From a virus: DNA of 50,645 nt. Location of the stretch: the IMG/VR virus record IMGVR_UViG_3300049893_002805, positions 1-50,645 of that record; one strand, 5' to 3'. A model generated the notes under the pieces. The model worked only from the letters and a program-made list of their open reading frames with translations. It did not search any database and was not told where the DNA came from. Both the position numbers and the translations under genes were made by a program. Positions 19,095-27,354 of the stretch are shown here, in pieces. Each line of letters begins with the position of its first letter. The stretch's first letter is position 1.

Positions 19095-20276
19095 TTATTC
19101 CTTCAAAACGTCCAACAGCGTCTTGTCGTAAAGAGCAGAGATCGCCTCAAAGTTGTACATTGGAAGGAGCTTTTCCCTCAGTTCCATTGCCCACTTCTTC
19201 GGAACGTCTGGACTCTCCACGAATTTCGCAAGACGCTGCTTGACATCTGCCTCGATTGGGCACGCCCACTTCGCTTCCTTGCAGAAAATGTTGTTGTCCA
19301 CACGGGTTTGATCAATCTGCTTCAACTCATGGGCAACCTGGATGAACCTCCCATGCTTCATGAACTCCATGTGACCGGACCAAGCTGGTGCGATCACAGG
19401 AAGACCCGAAGCTGCTGCTTCCAGGATCGGAAGGCCAAAACCCTCACCGTGAGTCAAAGTCAGAAGCGCCTTGACCTTTGGATGGGTGTAGAGGCCAGCC
19501 ACTTCCTCGTTGCTCACATCGCCATGGAGAAGATAGAACCGAGGACCAGAGCCCTTCACGATCGACATGAGAAGCTGAGTGAAGATCCCAATGGAGGCAT
19601 GACGATCCAGCTTGGTGTTCCTCATCATGTTCGTCTTCAGGATCACACCCACGTCTGGACGATTCGCAAAGGTTTCGGCCAACCACTTCAGGGTGTAAGG
19701 AATGTTCTTTCGGTCATTTTCTGGGCTGCTGCCCGTAACCTGCCCGAAAACCAGGAAGTTGAACTCGGTAGGAACGTCCAGGTCGATCTTTCCCTCCCCG
19801 GTGGCCACCTCGTCAATGAACGACTCGGGAATGACCACAATTGGAGTGCTCACCGGACCAGAGCGCATGAACGTCTCCTTGGTAAACTCCGAGGGAACAA
19901 TCACCAAGTTCATGTTGTTGACTGCATCCACCCATGCTGGATAGCAAAGATCCGTTTCAACACCGGCTGTAATGCCAATATTGTAGCCGCCCAGCATTGG
20001 GTTCCACTCGTTTGGAAGCTGGAGTTGGATCGTAACGTCGTAGAAGCTCTTTGGGTCGTTGGTGGCCTGAAGAACACGACCAACCAAACCATCCTCTGCT
20101 TCAACGTCGGTAATCCAGCCCGTACCACCCCAGTTCAAGGCTTCCACGGTAATGTCCAGGTCAAGTTCCTCTTCTTTTGCGAAGAGCCACTTGGCAATCT
20201 GACGCGCATGGACGCCATAGCCAGACTTGGAGAGTACAGGAGCGCGAAACAACACAGTCTTGGACATCTGACTCAC
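19095..20276 (-). CDS. Glycosyltransferase, GT4-type (GT-B fold)
   Basis: This 393-residue protein matches family-4 glycosyltransferases. The C-terminal donor-binding domain has the E-x7-E signature HGEGFGLPILEAAASGLPVI, which contacts a nucleotide-sugar, and the N-terminal domain opens with VLFRAPVLSKSGYGVHARQI. It likely transfers a sugar from an NDP-sugar to a glycan, protein or other acceptor in the cytoplasm. GTG 20276 overlaps the TGA of the upstream GT gene and has AGGA five bases ahead; an in-frame ATG at 20267 is an alternative start. It is the last gene of the glycan block before the sigma/baseplate operon. Sugar and acceptor cannot be told. Confidence 0.85.
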   Translation of the reverse strand: MSQMSKTVLFRAPVLSKSGYGVHARQIAKWLFAKEEELDLDITVEALNWGGTGWITDVEAEDGLVGRVLQATNDPKSFYDVTIQLQLPNEWNPMLGGYNIGITAGVETDLCYPAWVDAVNNMNLVIVPSEFTKETFMRSGPVSTPIVVIPESFIDEVATGEGKIDLDVPTEFNFLVFGQVTGSSPENDRKNIPYTLKWLAETFANRPDVGVILKTNMMRNTKLDRHASIGIFTQLLMSIVKGSGPRFYLLHGDVSNEEVAGLYTHPKVKALLTLTHGEGFGLPILEAAASGLPVIAPAWSGHMEFMKHGRFIQVAHELKQIDQTRVDNNIFCKEAKWACPIEADVKQRLAKFVESPDVPKKWAMELREKLLPMYNFEAISALYDKTLLDVLKE

Positions 20277-21712
20277 TTCTTTCCTTTGACATTGCTCAGG
20301 CGAGCAAGAATTGCGGGGTCCATCTTCTGCAACGGTCTGACCACTGTCTTGACCGTAGGCGCACGTGGTGGTGGTGCCTTTTCAACAGCCGCCGGGATCG
20401 ACGAAACAACCGGATTCAGAGGCGCAAGCACCCACTTCTTCTCGAACTTCTTCTTCGTCTCCCACTCGTGAATGGTTTCCGAAAGAGTGCGATCCCATTC
20501 CGAGATCATCTTCTCGTAGCTGAACTCTTCCTTCACGTAAGAAAGAGCCCTCTCCTTGAAGTTGGCCTTCTCCTCTGGTGTCATCCGGTAGAGCTTCATC
20601 AGACCGTTTGCCACATCTTCCTGGGAAGCAAAGTCCTCGTAGATGTACGGAACCATCTGAGAACCAACCAGCTTGCGAGTAACTGGCTCAATTGCCACTC
20701 CAAGTTCGGTTCCATCTCGGTGATCAACAACCTGACGGGTCATACCGCCAGTCTTCAAAGCCACAATAGGCTTGCCGCACTGCAAGGAAATCAGGGTGGA
20801 AAGACCAAATCCCTCATTCTTGGCAATGTTGATGGTGCAGTCAGCCATGTTGTGCAATAGATTCATTTGCTGGAATTCGACCTTGTTCGTCGAGAAGAGA
20901 ATGTTGTTTTGGAGTCCCAGGAGTTCCTGAACCATGTGGAGGTTTGGACCTTCCTGATCCTCTGGGTCCGTGTGCATGACAAGCAAAGCCTTGCGATGAC
21001 CTTCTTCCTTCTCCAGCTTGTCGAGGAAGAGCTTCCAAGCTTCCATCACGTCCGATGGCAACTTGCGGCCCGCGTTGCGGTTAACCCACAACCCAACAAA
21101 CCAATCAGCCCGCTGACCAAAATGTCCACGTCGAAGTTCTTCTCGGTCCTTCTCTGGAAGTGGGAAGTACATCTCCTTGGGGAAAGCGTGAGGGATGTAG
21201 TTGACCTTTCCCTCTGGCTCCGAGAAGTGTGGCTTCACCATCTCGTAGGTCTTGTAGGAAAGGCAGTTCACCAACTCCGTGGACTCATACCAAACCCGAT
21301 TGAAAACAGGGTATGGATCGTTGTCCCAGACGTGCCAGTAGGCAATTGGGCAAATCTGGTGAATCTCGTCCTCAGCCTCCCAGAGCCAAATGAACTGACG
21401 TGGGTCCGTGAAGATCACCACAGCGTCAGGACGCTCTGTCATCAGAACCTTCCGAACAGCCTCCCTGTCACCAAAACCATCAACCGGCTTGATCACGAAG
21501 TCAGGCGTAACCTGACCAACACCATAGTGGTGGTGCCTCAAAGCACCACCGAAGCAGAGGAAACGATACTTCCCCGTCTTCAGCAAGCCTTCAATCAACA
21601 TTCTGGCCTGAACACCAACTCCAGACGGAGCAAGGGGGTGGTCGGACAGAAAAAGGATCGTCTTCTTCTCAAGTGGTTCTGTGATGGGTTCAACCTTTTT
21701 GACGAGTGGCAT
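20273..21712 (-). CDS. Glycosyltransferase, GT4-type (GT-B fold)
   Basis: This 479-residue protein has an N-terminal acceptor domain with ILFLSDHPLAPSGVGVQAR and a donor domain with KNEGFGLSTLISLQCGKPIV, the E-x7 signature region of GT4 enzymes. The second Glu of the usual E-x7-E is replaced here (Ser/Leu-Gln context), which could affect donor binding. A Pro/Lys-rich C-terminal extension (EKAPPPRAPTVKTVVRPLQK) is unlike ordinary GT4 enzymes and may bind a partner. AAGGA lies seven bases before ATG 21712. It is coupled to the downstream GT by a GTGA overlap, so the two may form a sequential pair. Confidence 0.82.
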   Translation of the reverse strand: MPLVKKVEPITEPLEKKTILFLSDHPLAPSGVGVQARMLIEGLLKTGKYRFLCFGGALRHHHYGVGQVTPDFVIKPVDGFGDREAVRKVLMTERPDAVVIFTDPRQFIWLWEAEDEIHQICPIAYWHVWDNDPYPVFNRVWYESTELVNCLSYKTYEMVKPHFSEPEGKVNYIPHAFPKEMYFPLPEKDREELRRGHFGQRADWFVGLWVNRNAGRKLPSDVMEAWKLFLDKLEKEEGHRKALLVMHTDPEDQEGPNLHMVQELLGLQNNILFSTNKVEFQQMNLLHNMADCTINIAKNEGFGLSTLISLQCGKPIVALKTGGMTRQVVDHRDGTELGVAIEPVTRKLVGSQMVPYIYEDFASQEDVANGLMKLYRMTPEEKANFKERALSYVKEEFSYEKMISEWDRTLSETIHEWETKKKFEKKWVLAPLNPVVSSIPAAVEKAPPPRAPTVKTVVRPLQKMDPAILARLSNVKGKK

Positions 21713-21772
21713 TCTTTAATCCTTTTCGGCCAAGTCTCATGGTCGAAGCCGGGATTGTATGACTGCCATTGC

Positions 21773-22582
21773 CTAAAAGCCGTATCGCTTCCGAATACTT
21801 TCCGGGAGCTTGGAGGTGTCATAGGGATCAGCACGTGGAATCATCCACTCGTAGCCAAGGGAGATTTCCAGGTTTTGGTTGTTGGTCTTGAAGTCCCAGT
21901 TCAACCACTTCGACTCGTACCAATCCTCATTTGGCGGGCTATCCCCAACAATCCTGGAGAATGCCAAGGCTGTGAGGTGTTTCCAGTACATCGTCTTCTC
22001 GGAGATGCAGAACCCAAGGTTATGTACCACCGATGGCAACCTCGGGATGTGCTCAGCAGCCCCATTGAAGCCCGTCTCCCCCATCCTCCGTCCAAAGATC
22101 CGGTGGAAGACAACGGACGTTCTCCTGGGCCTCTCAGGGACAGCAAAGGCTGGTGTGCGCCACAGCTCAACCTGCTGAGTTGAGGCTTGCGTAAAGGTGG
22201 AACCGGCCCACGAGGTAAATGCCTTCTCGGCTTCCTCCTTGGTGAAGACGTGATCCGGTTCGATGAAGACCACAGACTCGGGCGTGCACCTTGGGAGAAT
22301 CAGGTCGTTCACGATGTGGGTGAGTTGATTCCGTGGAGTTGGCCAGTAATCGTCGATGACCGTAACCTTGGGACTGTTCAGTTCCGCAATCTTTTCCCGT
22401 GTATTGTCGAACTGCTCGGGCCAATCCACCCACTGACCCTTGTAGGTCACGCCAAGGGTGTGCCCCCATGGCTTCTCTGCCTTGACAACGTACACATGGT
22501 CCACGTGCGGGAGGATGGACTCAATGGATTCCTTGATGAAGTCCTCCCCGTAGAGGACCCGGTAAACTGCGACAATGCTCAT
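21773..22582 (-). CDS. Glycosyltransferase-like protein (GT-A, GT2-type)
   Basis: This 269-residue protein begins MSIVAVYRVLYGEDFIKESI, the opening of a nucleotide-sugar-binding GT-A fold: a short strand, then a helix that starts after the conserved acidic residues. An EPDHVF segment near residue 110 is in the place of the metal-binding DxD. No ribosome site precedes ATG 22582, so initiation may depend on coupling to the upstream methyltransferase gene 18 bases away. It lies inside the glycan block. Substrate is unknown. The alternative, a non-catalytic GT relative, cannot be excluded. Confidence 0.68.
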   Translation of the reverse strand: MSIVAVYRVLYGEDFIKESIESILPHVDHVYVVKAEKPWGHTLGVTYKGQWVDWPEQFDNTREKIAELNSPKVTVIDDYWPTPRNQLTHIVNDLILPRCTPESVVFIEPDHVFTKEEAEKAFTSWAGSTFTQASTQQVELWRTPAFAVPERPRRTSVVFHRIFGRRMGETGFNGAAEHIPRLPSVVHNLGFCISEKTMYWKHLTALAFSRIVGDSPPNEDWYESKWLNWDFKTNNQNLEISLGYEWMIPRADPYDTSKLPESIRKRYGF

Positions 22583-22600
22583 GGAGCAATGATGGGCAGA

Positions 22601-23176
22601 TTACTTCTCTTTTGTTGCAACGATTAGGATGCAATCACGGGATAGGAACTCCTTGTGCGTGATTTTGAAGTGTTTCTCGAACGCTTCAACAACCTTTTCT
22701 GGTGGATGAGGACTGGTCATCTTCCCGTCACCACCAAGCTCCTGTGCTTGCATGTGTTCCAGGCTCAAGGTATTGAACAGGACATGCCCGCCAACCTTGA
22801 CGTGGTTGCTGACAAACCTAACGAACTGCTCAAGTTCACTTGGCTTGACATGGTGAATCACATACCAAAAGTGAACAACGTCGAACTTGCCCTTGGGGAG
22901 CTTTGCCTCATAGGAGGTGATCAGGTAGCGTGGCACCTCATCGTAAATCTCCTTGTCCAAAACCTCCCTGGAGATGTCAGCCACGGAATACCGAGCGGCC
23001 AACTCCGAGAGCTTCTTGAACTGTCTCCCCTCCCCAGGCCCAATCTCCAGGACGTTTTTTCCCTCAAAAAGGTTCTCGTGTCCAGAAAAAGGGAAAGCCA
23101 GAGAAGCTCCACTGAAGTTCTCTGGCTTCATTCCACCCCAAAATCTAGCTCTGGCTTCCAGGTCGTCAATGGGCAT
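22601..23176 (-). CDS. SAM-dependent class I methyltransferase
   Basis: This 191-residue protein has motif I VLEIGPGEGRQF near residue 41, a following acidic position (VADIS), and motif IV-like FDVVHFWYVIHHV, all typical of small Rossmann-fold methyltransferases of the type that modify sugars or small molecules. The HHV run is common in glycan and lipid O-methyltransferases. It is flanked by a nucleotide-sugar dehydrogenase upstream and a GT downstream, so methylation of a glycan is the most natural guess. GGGGAT lies just before ATG 23176, a short spacing. Confidence 0.8.
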   Translation of the reverse strand: MPIDDLEARARFWGGMKPENFSGASLAFPFSGHENLFEGKNVLEIGPGEGRQFKKLSELAARYSVADISREVLDKEIYDEVPRYLITSYEAKLPKGKFDVVHFWYVIHHVKPSELEQFVRFVSNHVKVGGHVLFNTLSLEHMQAQELGGDGKMTSPHPPEKVVEAFEKHFKITHKEFLSRDCILIVATKEK

Positions 23177-23197
23177 ATCCCCATTAACTATGGGAAC

Positions 23198-24508
23198 TCA
23201 AAAAGCAGGACCCCTGCCAATGTGAATGACGCGGCAACCTGGGTGAGCGGCCTTGTCGATCAAGGCCCATGGGTCAAGGATCGTGGAACCAACAGGGAAC
23301 TTGTAGTCCTTGAACACAGCATGGCGCGTGCCAATGAAGAAGCACTTAGGCTCCCCCTTCCCGTAAGGATTCACCGTCTTGTCCTCACATGGATCAATCC
23401 ATGGATCGTACATCTCGGCTTCGATCCCACGCTCCGCAAGAATGTTCTTCAGGAGGATCGCAGGGGAACCGACCTCAAGGTTGGTCTGCTCCTTGAATGC
23501 CTTGCCAAGGATCACAACTGGGAGGGTATCGTATCTTGCAATGGAGAAGTCCTCGGGCTTGTAGATCGCCAGCTTCCGGTACTTCTCCACCAAGTTCGCC
23601 AGAAAGTCCGTCTGCTTCTCACGAGCCATCATAATGGCCTCATGGAAGTCGAAGGTCATTCCAAGCTTCCTGGAGAGCCAGGAAAGGGCAATGTTGTCAC
23701 GGGGGTGACATCCACCGCCGTCGCCCATTCCAGCCGAAAGGTACTTCGGGGAAATGAGTCGCTCGTTTGCCAGCTTCAGGGCATCGGTTACCTGATCAAC
23801 GTCTGCACCCGTGTGGTAACAGATTTCCATGAGGTTGTTGACAAAGGCAATCTTCGTGCTAATGAAGGTGTTGTAGGCCACCTTGATCAACTCAGCAGAC
23901 TTGATCGAGCAACGGTAGAACGGAGCATTGTGAATCGTCTTGTAGAAGCTCTCTGCAAGGTCAGCCGTCTTCTCGTCACTCATTCCGAAGAGAACGAACT
24001 CGGGGTGGGTGAAGTCGTATCTCGTCGTACCCATTGCAATGAAGAATGGGTTGTAGCAGAGCTTGAAGTGAGGGCCGAGGTGGGGGATCACCTGGGAATC
24101 CATCGTTCCTGGGAGAACGGTGGAGATGACCACAACAGGGGTATCCTTGCCCTTCTTCTCGATGGCTGCGTTCAGTTCCTTGCAGGCTCCAATGAGGTAG
24201 GAGTAGTCGAAGTCCACTCGCTCCTCTGGAATCCTTGTGGTGCCCTCGAAACGTGGGTTGTGTGGCGTCTGAACAGCCACAAAGATCAGGTCGGCAAAGT
24301 CAACCATCTCTTGAACGGAAACAACCCGAATCTTGGTGGTCTGAAGTAGCTCTGGCGTACCTTCCTCACGGTAGGGGATCTTCTTCTCCCGAATGTAGTC
24401 CTTGACCGCAGGGTTTGGGTCGTAACCCACAACCTCGTGACCTGCATGCTCCGATGCCAGTGCGCATGGCAGACCGAGCTTTCCGAGTCCCATGAAACCG
24501 ATCTTCAT
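23198..24508 (-). CDS. UDP-glucose/GDP-mannose dehydrogenase family enzyme
   Basis: This 436-residue protein has a Rossmann motif GLGKLGLP at 7-14, the central E206-xx-K209 helix (SAELIKVAYNTF) and the catalytic cysteine C267 in GMGDGGGCHPRDN. These residues carry out the two-step, NAD-dependent oxidation of an NDP-sugar to the uronic acid. The C-terminal domain includes the usual GKAFKEQTNL segment where family members have G-(A/L)-(A/S)-FK. All key residues are present, so it should be active. A good ribosome site precedes ATG 24508. It would supply NDP-uronic acid (or a related donor) to the neighbouring glycosyltransferases. Confidence 0.9.
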   Translation of the reverse strand: MKIGFMGLGKLGLPCALASEHAGHEVVGYDPNPAVKDYIREKKIPYREEGTPELLQTTKIRVVSVQEMVDFADLIFVAVQTPHNPRFEGTTRIPEERVDFDYSYLIGACKELNAAIEKKGKDTPVVVISTVLPGTMDSQVIPHLGPHFKLCYNPFFIAMGTTRYDFTHPEFVLFGMSDEKTADLAESFYKTIHNAPFYRCSIKSAELIKVAYNTFISTKIAFVNNLMEICYHTGADVDQVTDALKLANERLISPKYLSAGMGDGGGCHPRDNIALSWLSRKLGMTFDFHEAIMMAREKQTDFLANLVEKYRKLAIYKPEDFSIARYDTLPVVILGKAFKEQTNLEVGSPAILLKNILAERGIEAEMYDPWIDPCEDKTVNPYGKGEPKCFFIGTRHAVFKDYKFPVGSTILDPWALIDKAAHPGCRVIHIGRGPAF

Positions 24509-24520
24509 TCTCTTGTCTCC

Positions 24521-24850
24521 TCACTCCTTGAAGGTGAAATCGTACTTTGGCTTGGAACCAGGGCCAAGCTGGTTGCAATCCTCGTCCATTGGTCCACAGC
24601 CGCACGAGCAGGTAATCACGCAAGTGAAGACGGCTTTGTTGTAGTCCGCCTCTGGCTCCCGCCAATCGCTGGAAAGCATTCCGGTGCGTTCATTGGGGAA
24701 GCAAATCTTGTGAACCTGGAAGAACTCCACGGCTTGCTTGCTTGTGACCGAACCATCCTTGAGTTTCTCCCCCAACTCAATGATAAGTTGACCAACCGAC
24801 TTGCCCTCGGTGTTCTCGATAGGGCTGTATGGATTGCCTCTAAAGTGCAT
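24521..24850 (-). CDS. Small Cys-cluster protein of unknown function
   Basis: The preferred start is ATG 24850 (MHFRGNPYSP), with AAGGA six bases ahead, giving 109 residues; an upstream in-frame ATG at 24868 has no ribosome site. The middle is helical (LIIELGEKLKDGSVTSKQAV). The C-terminal part has a dense cysteine run (CVITCSCGCGPMDEDC) that looks like a metal-binding site, for zinc or an Fe-S cluster, or a set of disulfides. I know no family for it. It lies 12 bases ahead of the dehydrogenase gene in the glycan operon. Confidence 0.65.
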   Translation of the reverse strand: MHFRGNPYSPIENTEGKSVGQLIIELGEKLKDGSVTSKQAVEFFQVHKICFPNERTGMLSSDWREPEADYNKAVFTCVITCSCGCGPMDEDCNQLGPGSKPKYDFTFKE

Positions 24851-24913
24851 CTGTTTTCCTTGTCCCATCTTCTGAGAGCAGAAAGCAGATATTGTGTATC
24901 AAATTCAACGAGG

Positions 24914-25528
24914 CTAAGAAGGCAAGCAAAGAAGACAGGTTACCCCAGGCGTGTCGTAGATCGTGTAGAGGTTCAGCTTGAGGCAGGTTTCATAGCCCAA
25001 TTTCTGCAAAAACTGAATCCACTGGTCCTTCGTCTTGCAGTTGATGTGGGTTGGGTCCTGGCGAGAAACTTCCAGTGCGAAAGTTTTGCCGCCATCCACG
25101 GAGGTGGGAATCCTGAGAATCAGACAGCTTGGCGTCAAAACCTTGAGCACCCTCGCGATCTCCGCATCCTCCATGTGCTCGAATACGTCAAGAGCCGTGA
25201 GAACGTCAGCAGACTGCGCCCAGTTCACGCTGTCATCCCACTTGGTGATGTCATTCCCACGATGGGTCCCCTCGGCAATTGCCCAGTCAGACACCTCATA
25301 GCCAGCAACATCACGGTATCCAAGCTCGTAGAAGCCCTCCAGGAGAAAACCAACAGCACAGCCGTAATCAACGATCCGGCTTTCTCTGTTAATCAGGTTC
25401 AGCTTGCGAAGAAGGTCAACCAACTCGTAGGCTGTCTTCTTGTAGCGATCAGCCCGTTCCAGGTAGTCAGCGTAGTTGCTGGACTTGTAGTAGTCAGCGT
25501 TGTAGTGTGTATGACTTGGGGGAGGCAT
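24914..25528 (-). CDS. SAM-dependent class I methyltransferase
   Basis: This 204-residue protein has motif I RIVDYGCAVGFLLEGF near 52, an acidic motif-II region (YEVSDW) and a motif-IV-like LTALDVFEHMED. These features match the Methyltransf_23/UbiG-like group often found in polysaccharide and lipid loci. AGGTGA precedes ATG 25528. The start lies inside a tiny upstream ORF (25494-25625). Possible substrates are sugars or small acceptors made by the adjacent glycan genes; nothing fixes the target. Confidence 0.8.
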   Translation of the reverse strand: MPPPSHTHYNADYYKSSNYADYLERADRYKKTAYELVDLLRKLNLINRESRIVDYGCAVGFLLEGFYELGYRDVAGYEVSDWAIAEGTHRGNDITKWDDSVNWAQSADVLTALDVFEHMEDAEIARVLKVLTPSCLILRIPTSVDGGKTFALEVSRQDPTHINCKTKDQWIQFLQKLGYETCLKLNLYTIYDTPGVTCLLCLPS

Positions 25529-25625
25529 TGATTTTCACCTTAATCCGCCTAAAGCGTTCCGGTTGAGGCATCGCAATGAACGATACCGAGATAGCCGTAA
25601 CACACTCCATTTTGAACGTTGTCAC
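25494..25625 (-). CDS. Tiny ORF with gp23 C-terminus-like motif (mini-MCP candidate d)
   Basis: This 43-residue ORF starts at GTG 25625, which overlaps the TGA of the preceding mini-gene (GTGA); an in-frame ATG lies at 25610. The centre is QPERFRRIKVKINA, resembling the FRRVYVKGI that ends T4 gp23 more closely than any other member here. The start of the methyltransferase gene lies inside it, in another frame. It is too short to be certain, but the tight coupling and the shared motif support it as the fourth member of the cluster. It has no other recognisable domain. Confidence 0.4.
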   Translation of the reverse strand: MTTFKMECVTAISVSFIAMPQPERFRRIKVKINASPKSYTLQR

Positions 25626-25861
25626 CAAATTGTTTTCGGGGTCGTTCGGATGATCTTCAGACATGTCCACCTGAAAGGGTTTTTGCGCTTGGCAGGGATC
25701 TTGCCATTGATAGGGGCTTTGCCATAGGTAATCGGAGACAACACCATCGGTACATATGGAGCGTAAATGTACCCTGCGTCCAAGAACGTTCTTCCGCGCA
25801 AGGGCAGCGGTGTTCCTCCTGTTGGCAAACTGGGGTTTTCGTAGATGGTGTATTTTGACAT
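25622..25861 (-). CDS. Capsid-fragment mini-protein (gp23 DAGYIYAPYV segment)
   Basis: This 79-residue protein starts at ATG 25861. The first part contains KYTIYENPSL and FLDAGYIYAPYVPMVLSP. These align with KYRVYID and MDAGIYYAPYVAL of T4 gp23, in the C-terminal half of the capsid protein, including the conserved DAG-YAPYV core. It then passes directly to a basic tail, AKRKNPFRWTCLKIIR, which resembles the GKNAYFRRVYVKGI C-terminus of gp23; the roughly 60 residues that separate these two segments in gp23 are mostly missing. It lies between two related mini-genes and shares a GTGA junction with the next. No enzymatic motif. Its function is unknown; see findings. Confidence 0.65.
   Translation of the reverse strand: MSKYTIYENPSLPTGGTPLPLRGRTFLDAGYIYAPYVPMVLSPITYGKAPINGKIPAKRKNPFRWTCLKIIRTTPKTIW
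25655..25684 (-). repeat. Tail-coding repeat, copy 1
   Basis: The plus-strand sequence around ACATGTCCACCTGAAAGGG encodes NPFRWTCLK on the minus strand. Copies 2-4 at 25923, 26144 and 30247 share most bases and are read in the same frame, so the repeat is conserved at both DNA and protein level. Confidence 0.55.
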
Positions 25862-25865
25862 GACA

Positions 25866-26129
25866 CTAGAACAGAGCCTCGTAGTGGAGGTTCATTTCTT
25901 CAATCTGAACCGCAGGCTTCAGCTTCAAGCACGTCCACCTGAAAGACTTTGGGACCCGAGGTGGAGAAGGCACAAATGAAGGCGGGCCGCACATCAACCG
26001 TAGCCAATCCCAATGATTGGCACCGGCCCCATTAATGACAGTCGGGTTCCAATCTTTCGCACCCTTCATTGTACTGACACTGGACACATCAACGATAGTT
26101 GGAAGCCAATCGTTCTTGTTCTTCGTCAT
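25866..26129 (-). CDS. Mini-protein with FRWTCLK tail (cluster 1, member b)
   Basis: The start is ATG 26129 (MTKNKNDWLP), 87 residues; it overlaps the TGA of the preceding mini-gene (ATGA). A GTG ten codons upstream lies inside that gene and is not needed. The N-terminal part (NDWLPTIVDVSSVSTMKG) is only weakly like the gp23 segment NFIIASRNVVNVLAS, so I do not rely on that match. It carries the family tail PKSFRWTCLKLKP, followed by a short acidic end (QIEEMNLHYEALF) not seen in the other members. Confidence 0.6.
   Translation of the reverse strand: MTKNKNDWLPTIVDVSSVSTMKGAKDWNPTVINGAGANHWDWLRLMCGPPSFVPSPPRVPKSFRWTCLKLKPAVQIEEMNLHYEALF
25923..25952 (-). repeat. Tail-coding repeat, copy 2
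   Basis: CAAGCACGTCCACCTGAAAG encodes SFRWTCLK on the minus strand. It is nearly identical to copy 3 for its first 17 bases and diverges after the conserved core. Confidence 0.55.
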
Positions 26130-26290
26130 TTCGCCCTTTTCAGCTTCAAGCACGTCCACCGGAAGGGGTTTCGACGCCGACTGAATCCATTTGGAAATAT
26201 GCGCCTCCAGTCGGAAATGATCTCAGAGTCGATTCCCTTGACTATTTCAGCGACCAAAAGATCCGCGAATTCTCTCTCTGCGTCGGTCAT
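26126..26290 (-). CDS. Capsid-fragment mini-protein (gp23 helix DAE-E-LL-AEI segment)
   Basis: This 54-residue protein starts at ATG 26290, which overlaps the TGA of the radical-SAM gene (ATGA). MTDAEREFADLLVAEIVKG continuing with IDSEIISDW matches T4 gp23 DADAELSGILATEIMLEINR and EVVDWI nearly position for position. After a short linker it ends in the tail SRRRNPFRWTCLKLKRAK. It continues the capsid sequence where another mini-gene (30670-30825) leaves off at HKISMTD. The protein is below 60 residues, so length-filtered gene calling would miss it. Coupling to the radical-SAM gene means both are translated from one message. Confidence 0.65.
   Translation of the reverse strand: MTDAEREFADLLVAEIVKGIDSEIISDWRRIFPNGFSRRRNPFRWTCLKLKRAK
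26144..26173 (-). repeat. Tail-coding repeat, copy 3
   Basis: CAAGCACGTCCACCGGAAGG encodes NPFRWTCLK at the C-terminus of the 54-residue mini-protein. It shares the CTTCAAGCACGTCCACC stretch with copy 2. Confidence 0.55.
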
Positions 26291-27354
26291 GCAAAATTCC
26301 TATCTGGGAGCTCCGTGATCACGTCGGCAAGGAGCCGGTTGTTGTTGTAGTAATAGCAGTGCCAGCACTCCTTCTGGATGTCGATGTCGTAAGGGTTCTG
26401 ACCGGCCTGGAAACGCTGGTTCATCTTGTCCCAGGCTTCCTTGATCTCTTCACCCTTACAGAGCTTCCAGGTGTCATGGTAGCCCCTGTGCTTGAGAACG
26501 TGAGAGGTACACATGTACACCCCATCCCAGACCCAATACGGCCTTACCATGCCCACCCAGCAGCCACCCTCATAGGGATGGAAGGTTTCACCAATCTCCT
26601 TGATGAAGAACTTCTTGTGGGTGTCCATTGCCTGCACGATATCGCCCCAATCCCCCTTGATCGTCAGGGATTGCTCGGTAAGGCAGTCCGAGGCAATGCG
26701 GACGAACTTGATCTCGGGATTCAACTCCACAAGCTTCGCGATGCTCTCAATCGACTCCTTGGTCGTTCCGTCGTAGATGATGTAGGAGAAACCCATCTTT
26801 TCCACTGGGAAGCCCGTAAAGTCGTAATCCTCTGGCTTCTTTCCCTCGTCGAGCTTGATCAGGGAAATTCTCACCCAAGAGAGCTTATCGGCGTTCTCAG
26901 GCTTGATATGCCGGGAAAGCTTCTCCGAGTTGGTGATGACCCCGATCTCGTACCCAAGGGAATGAGCCAGTTCGATCACGTCGTTGATGTTCCTGGACCC
27001 GTCCTTGTAGAGAAGGGGGTTTCCACCGCCTGTGATCTCCACGGACTTAGCCCCAAGCTCCCTGAACTCCCTCAGACCCTTCTCAAGGGTGTCCCAGGGA
27101 ATCTTCTTGTCCACCGGCCTCCAGGCAACCGAGCAGAATGGGCAGTTGGAGTCGCAGGCTTCCGTTGGAGCAAGCTGGATGGTGATTGGCTTGAACTCCT
27201 TCTTTGCCTGAATGGAGTGGAGCACGTCTGTGTGTTGCAGGAGCTTGCCTCCCCAGGTGGAGTAGGCTTGCGTCTGCTTCTCATAGCTCACAGAGGGCTT
27301 TGCAGGAGAAGGGGGAGCCGGATCGTTGTTTTGAAGGACTTTCAAGCGTTTCAT
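26287..27354 (-). CDS. Radical SAM enzyme with SPASM-like Cys-rich C-terminus
   Basis: The start is ATG 27354 (MKRLKVLQNN), which overlaps the TGA of the upstream gene (ATGA) and has GGAG five bases ahead; the GTG two codons earlier is not preferred. It has 355 residues. The [4Fe-4S]-binding motif is C67-xxx-C71-xx-C74 (ACDSNCPFCS), followed by GGGNP at 109-113, the usual SAM-contact motif. The C-terminal third has further Cys (GGCWVG, MCTSHV, ECWHCYYY), as in SPASM/twitch domains that bind auxiliary clusters and act on peptides or carbohydrates. It would cleave SAM to a 5'-deoxyadenosyl radical. It is coupled downstream to capsid-fragment mini-genes, which may be coincidental or may be its substrates. 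Confidence 0.85.
   Translation of the reverse strand: MKRLKVLQNNDPAPPSPAKPSVSYEKQTQAYSTWGGKLLQHTDVLHSIQAKKEFKPITIQLAPTEACDSNCPFCSVAWRPVDKKIPWDTLEKGLREFRELGAKSVEITGGGNPLLYKDGSRNINDVIELAHSLGYEIGVITNSEKLSRHIKPENADKLSWVRISLIKLDEGKKPEDYDFTGFPVEKMGFSYIIYDGTTKESIESIAKLVELNPEIKFVRIASDCLTEQSLTIKGDWGDIVQAMDTHKKFFIKEIGETFHPYEGGCWVGMVRPYWVWDGVYMCTSHVLKHRGYHDTWKLCKGEEIKEAWDKMNQRFQAGQNPYDIDIQKECWHCYYYNNNRLLADVITELPDRNFA

Noticed and set aside
21713-21772. Short ORF (MAVIQSRLRP) in the gap between two GT genes
   Set aside because: Nine to ten residues, no ribosome site, no motif.
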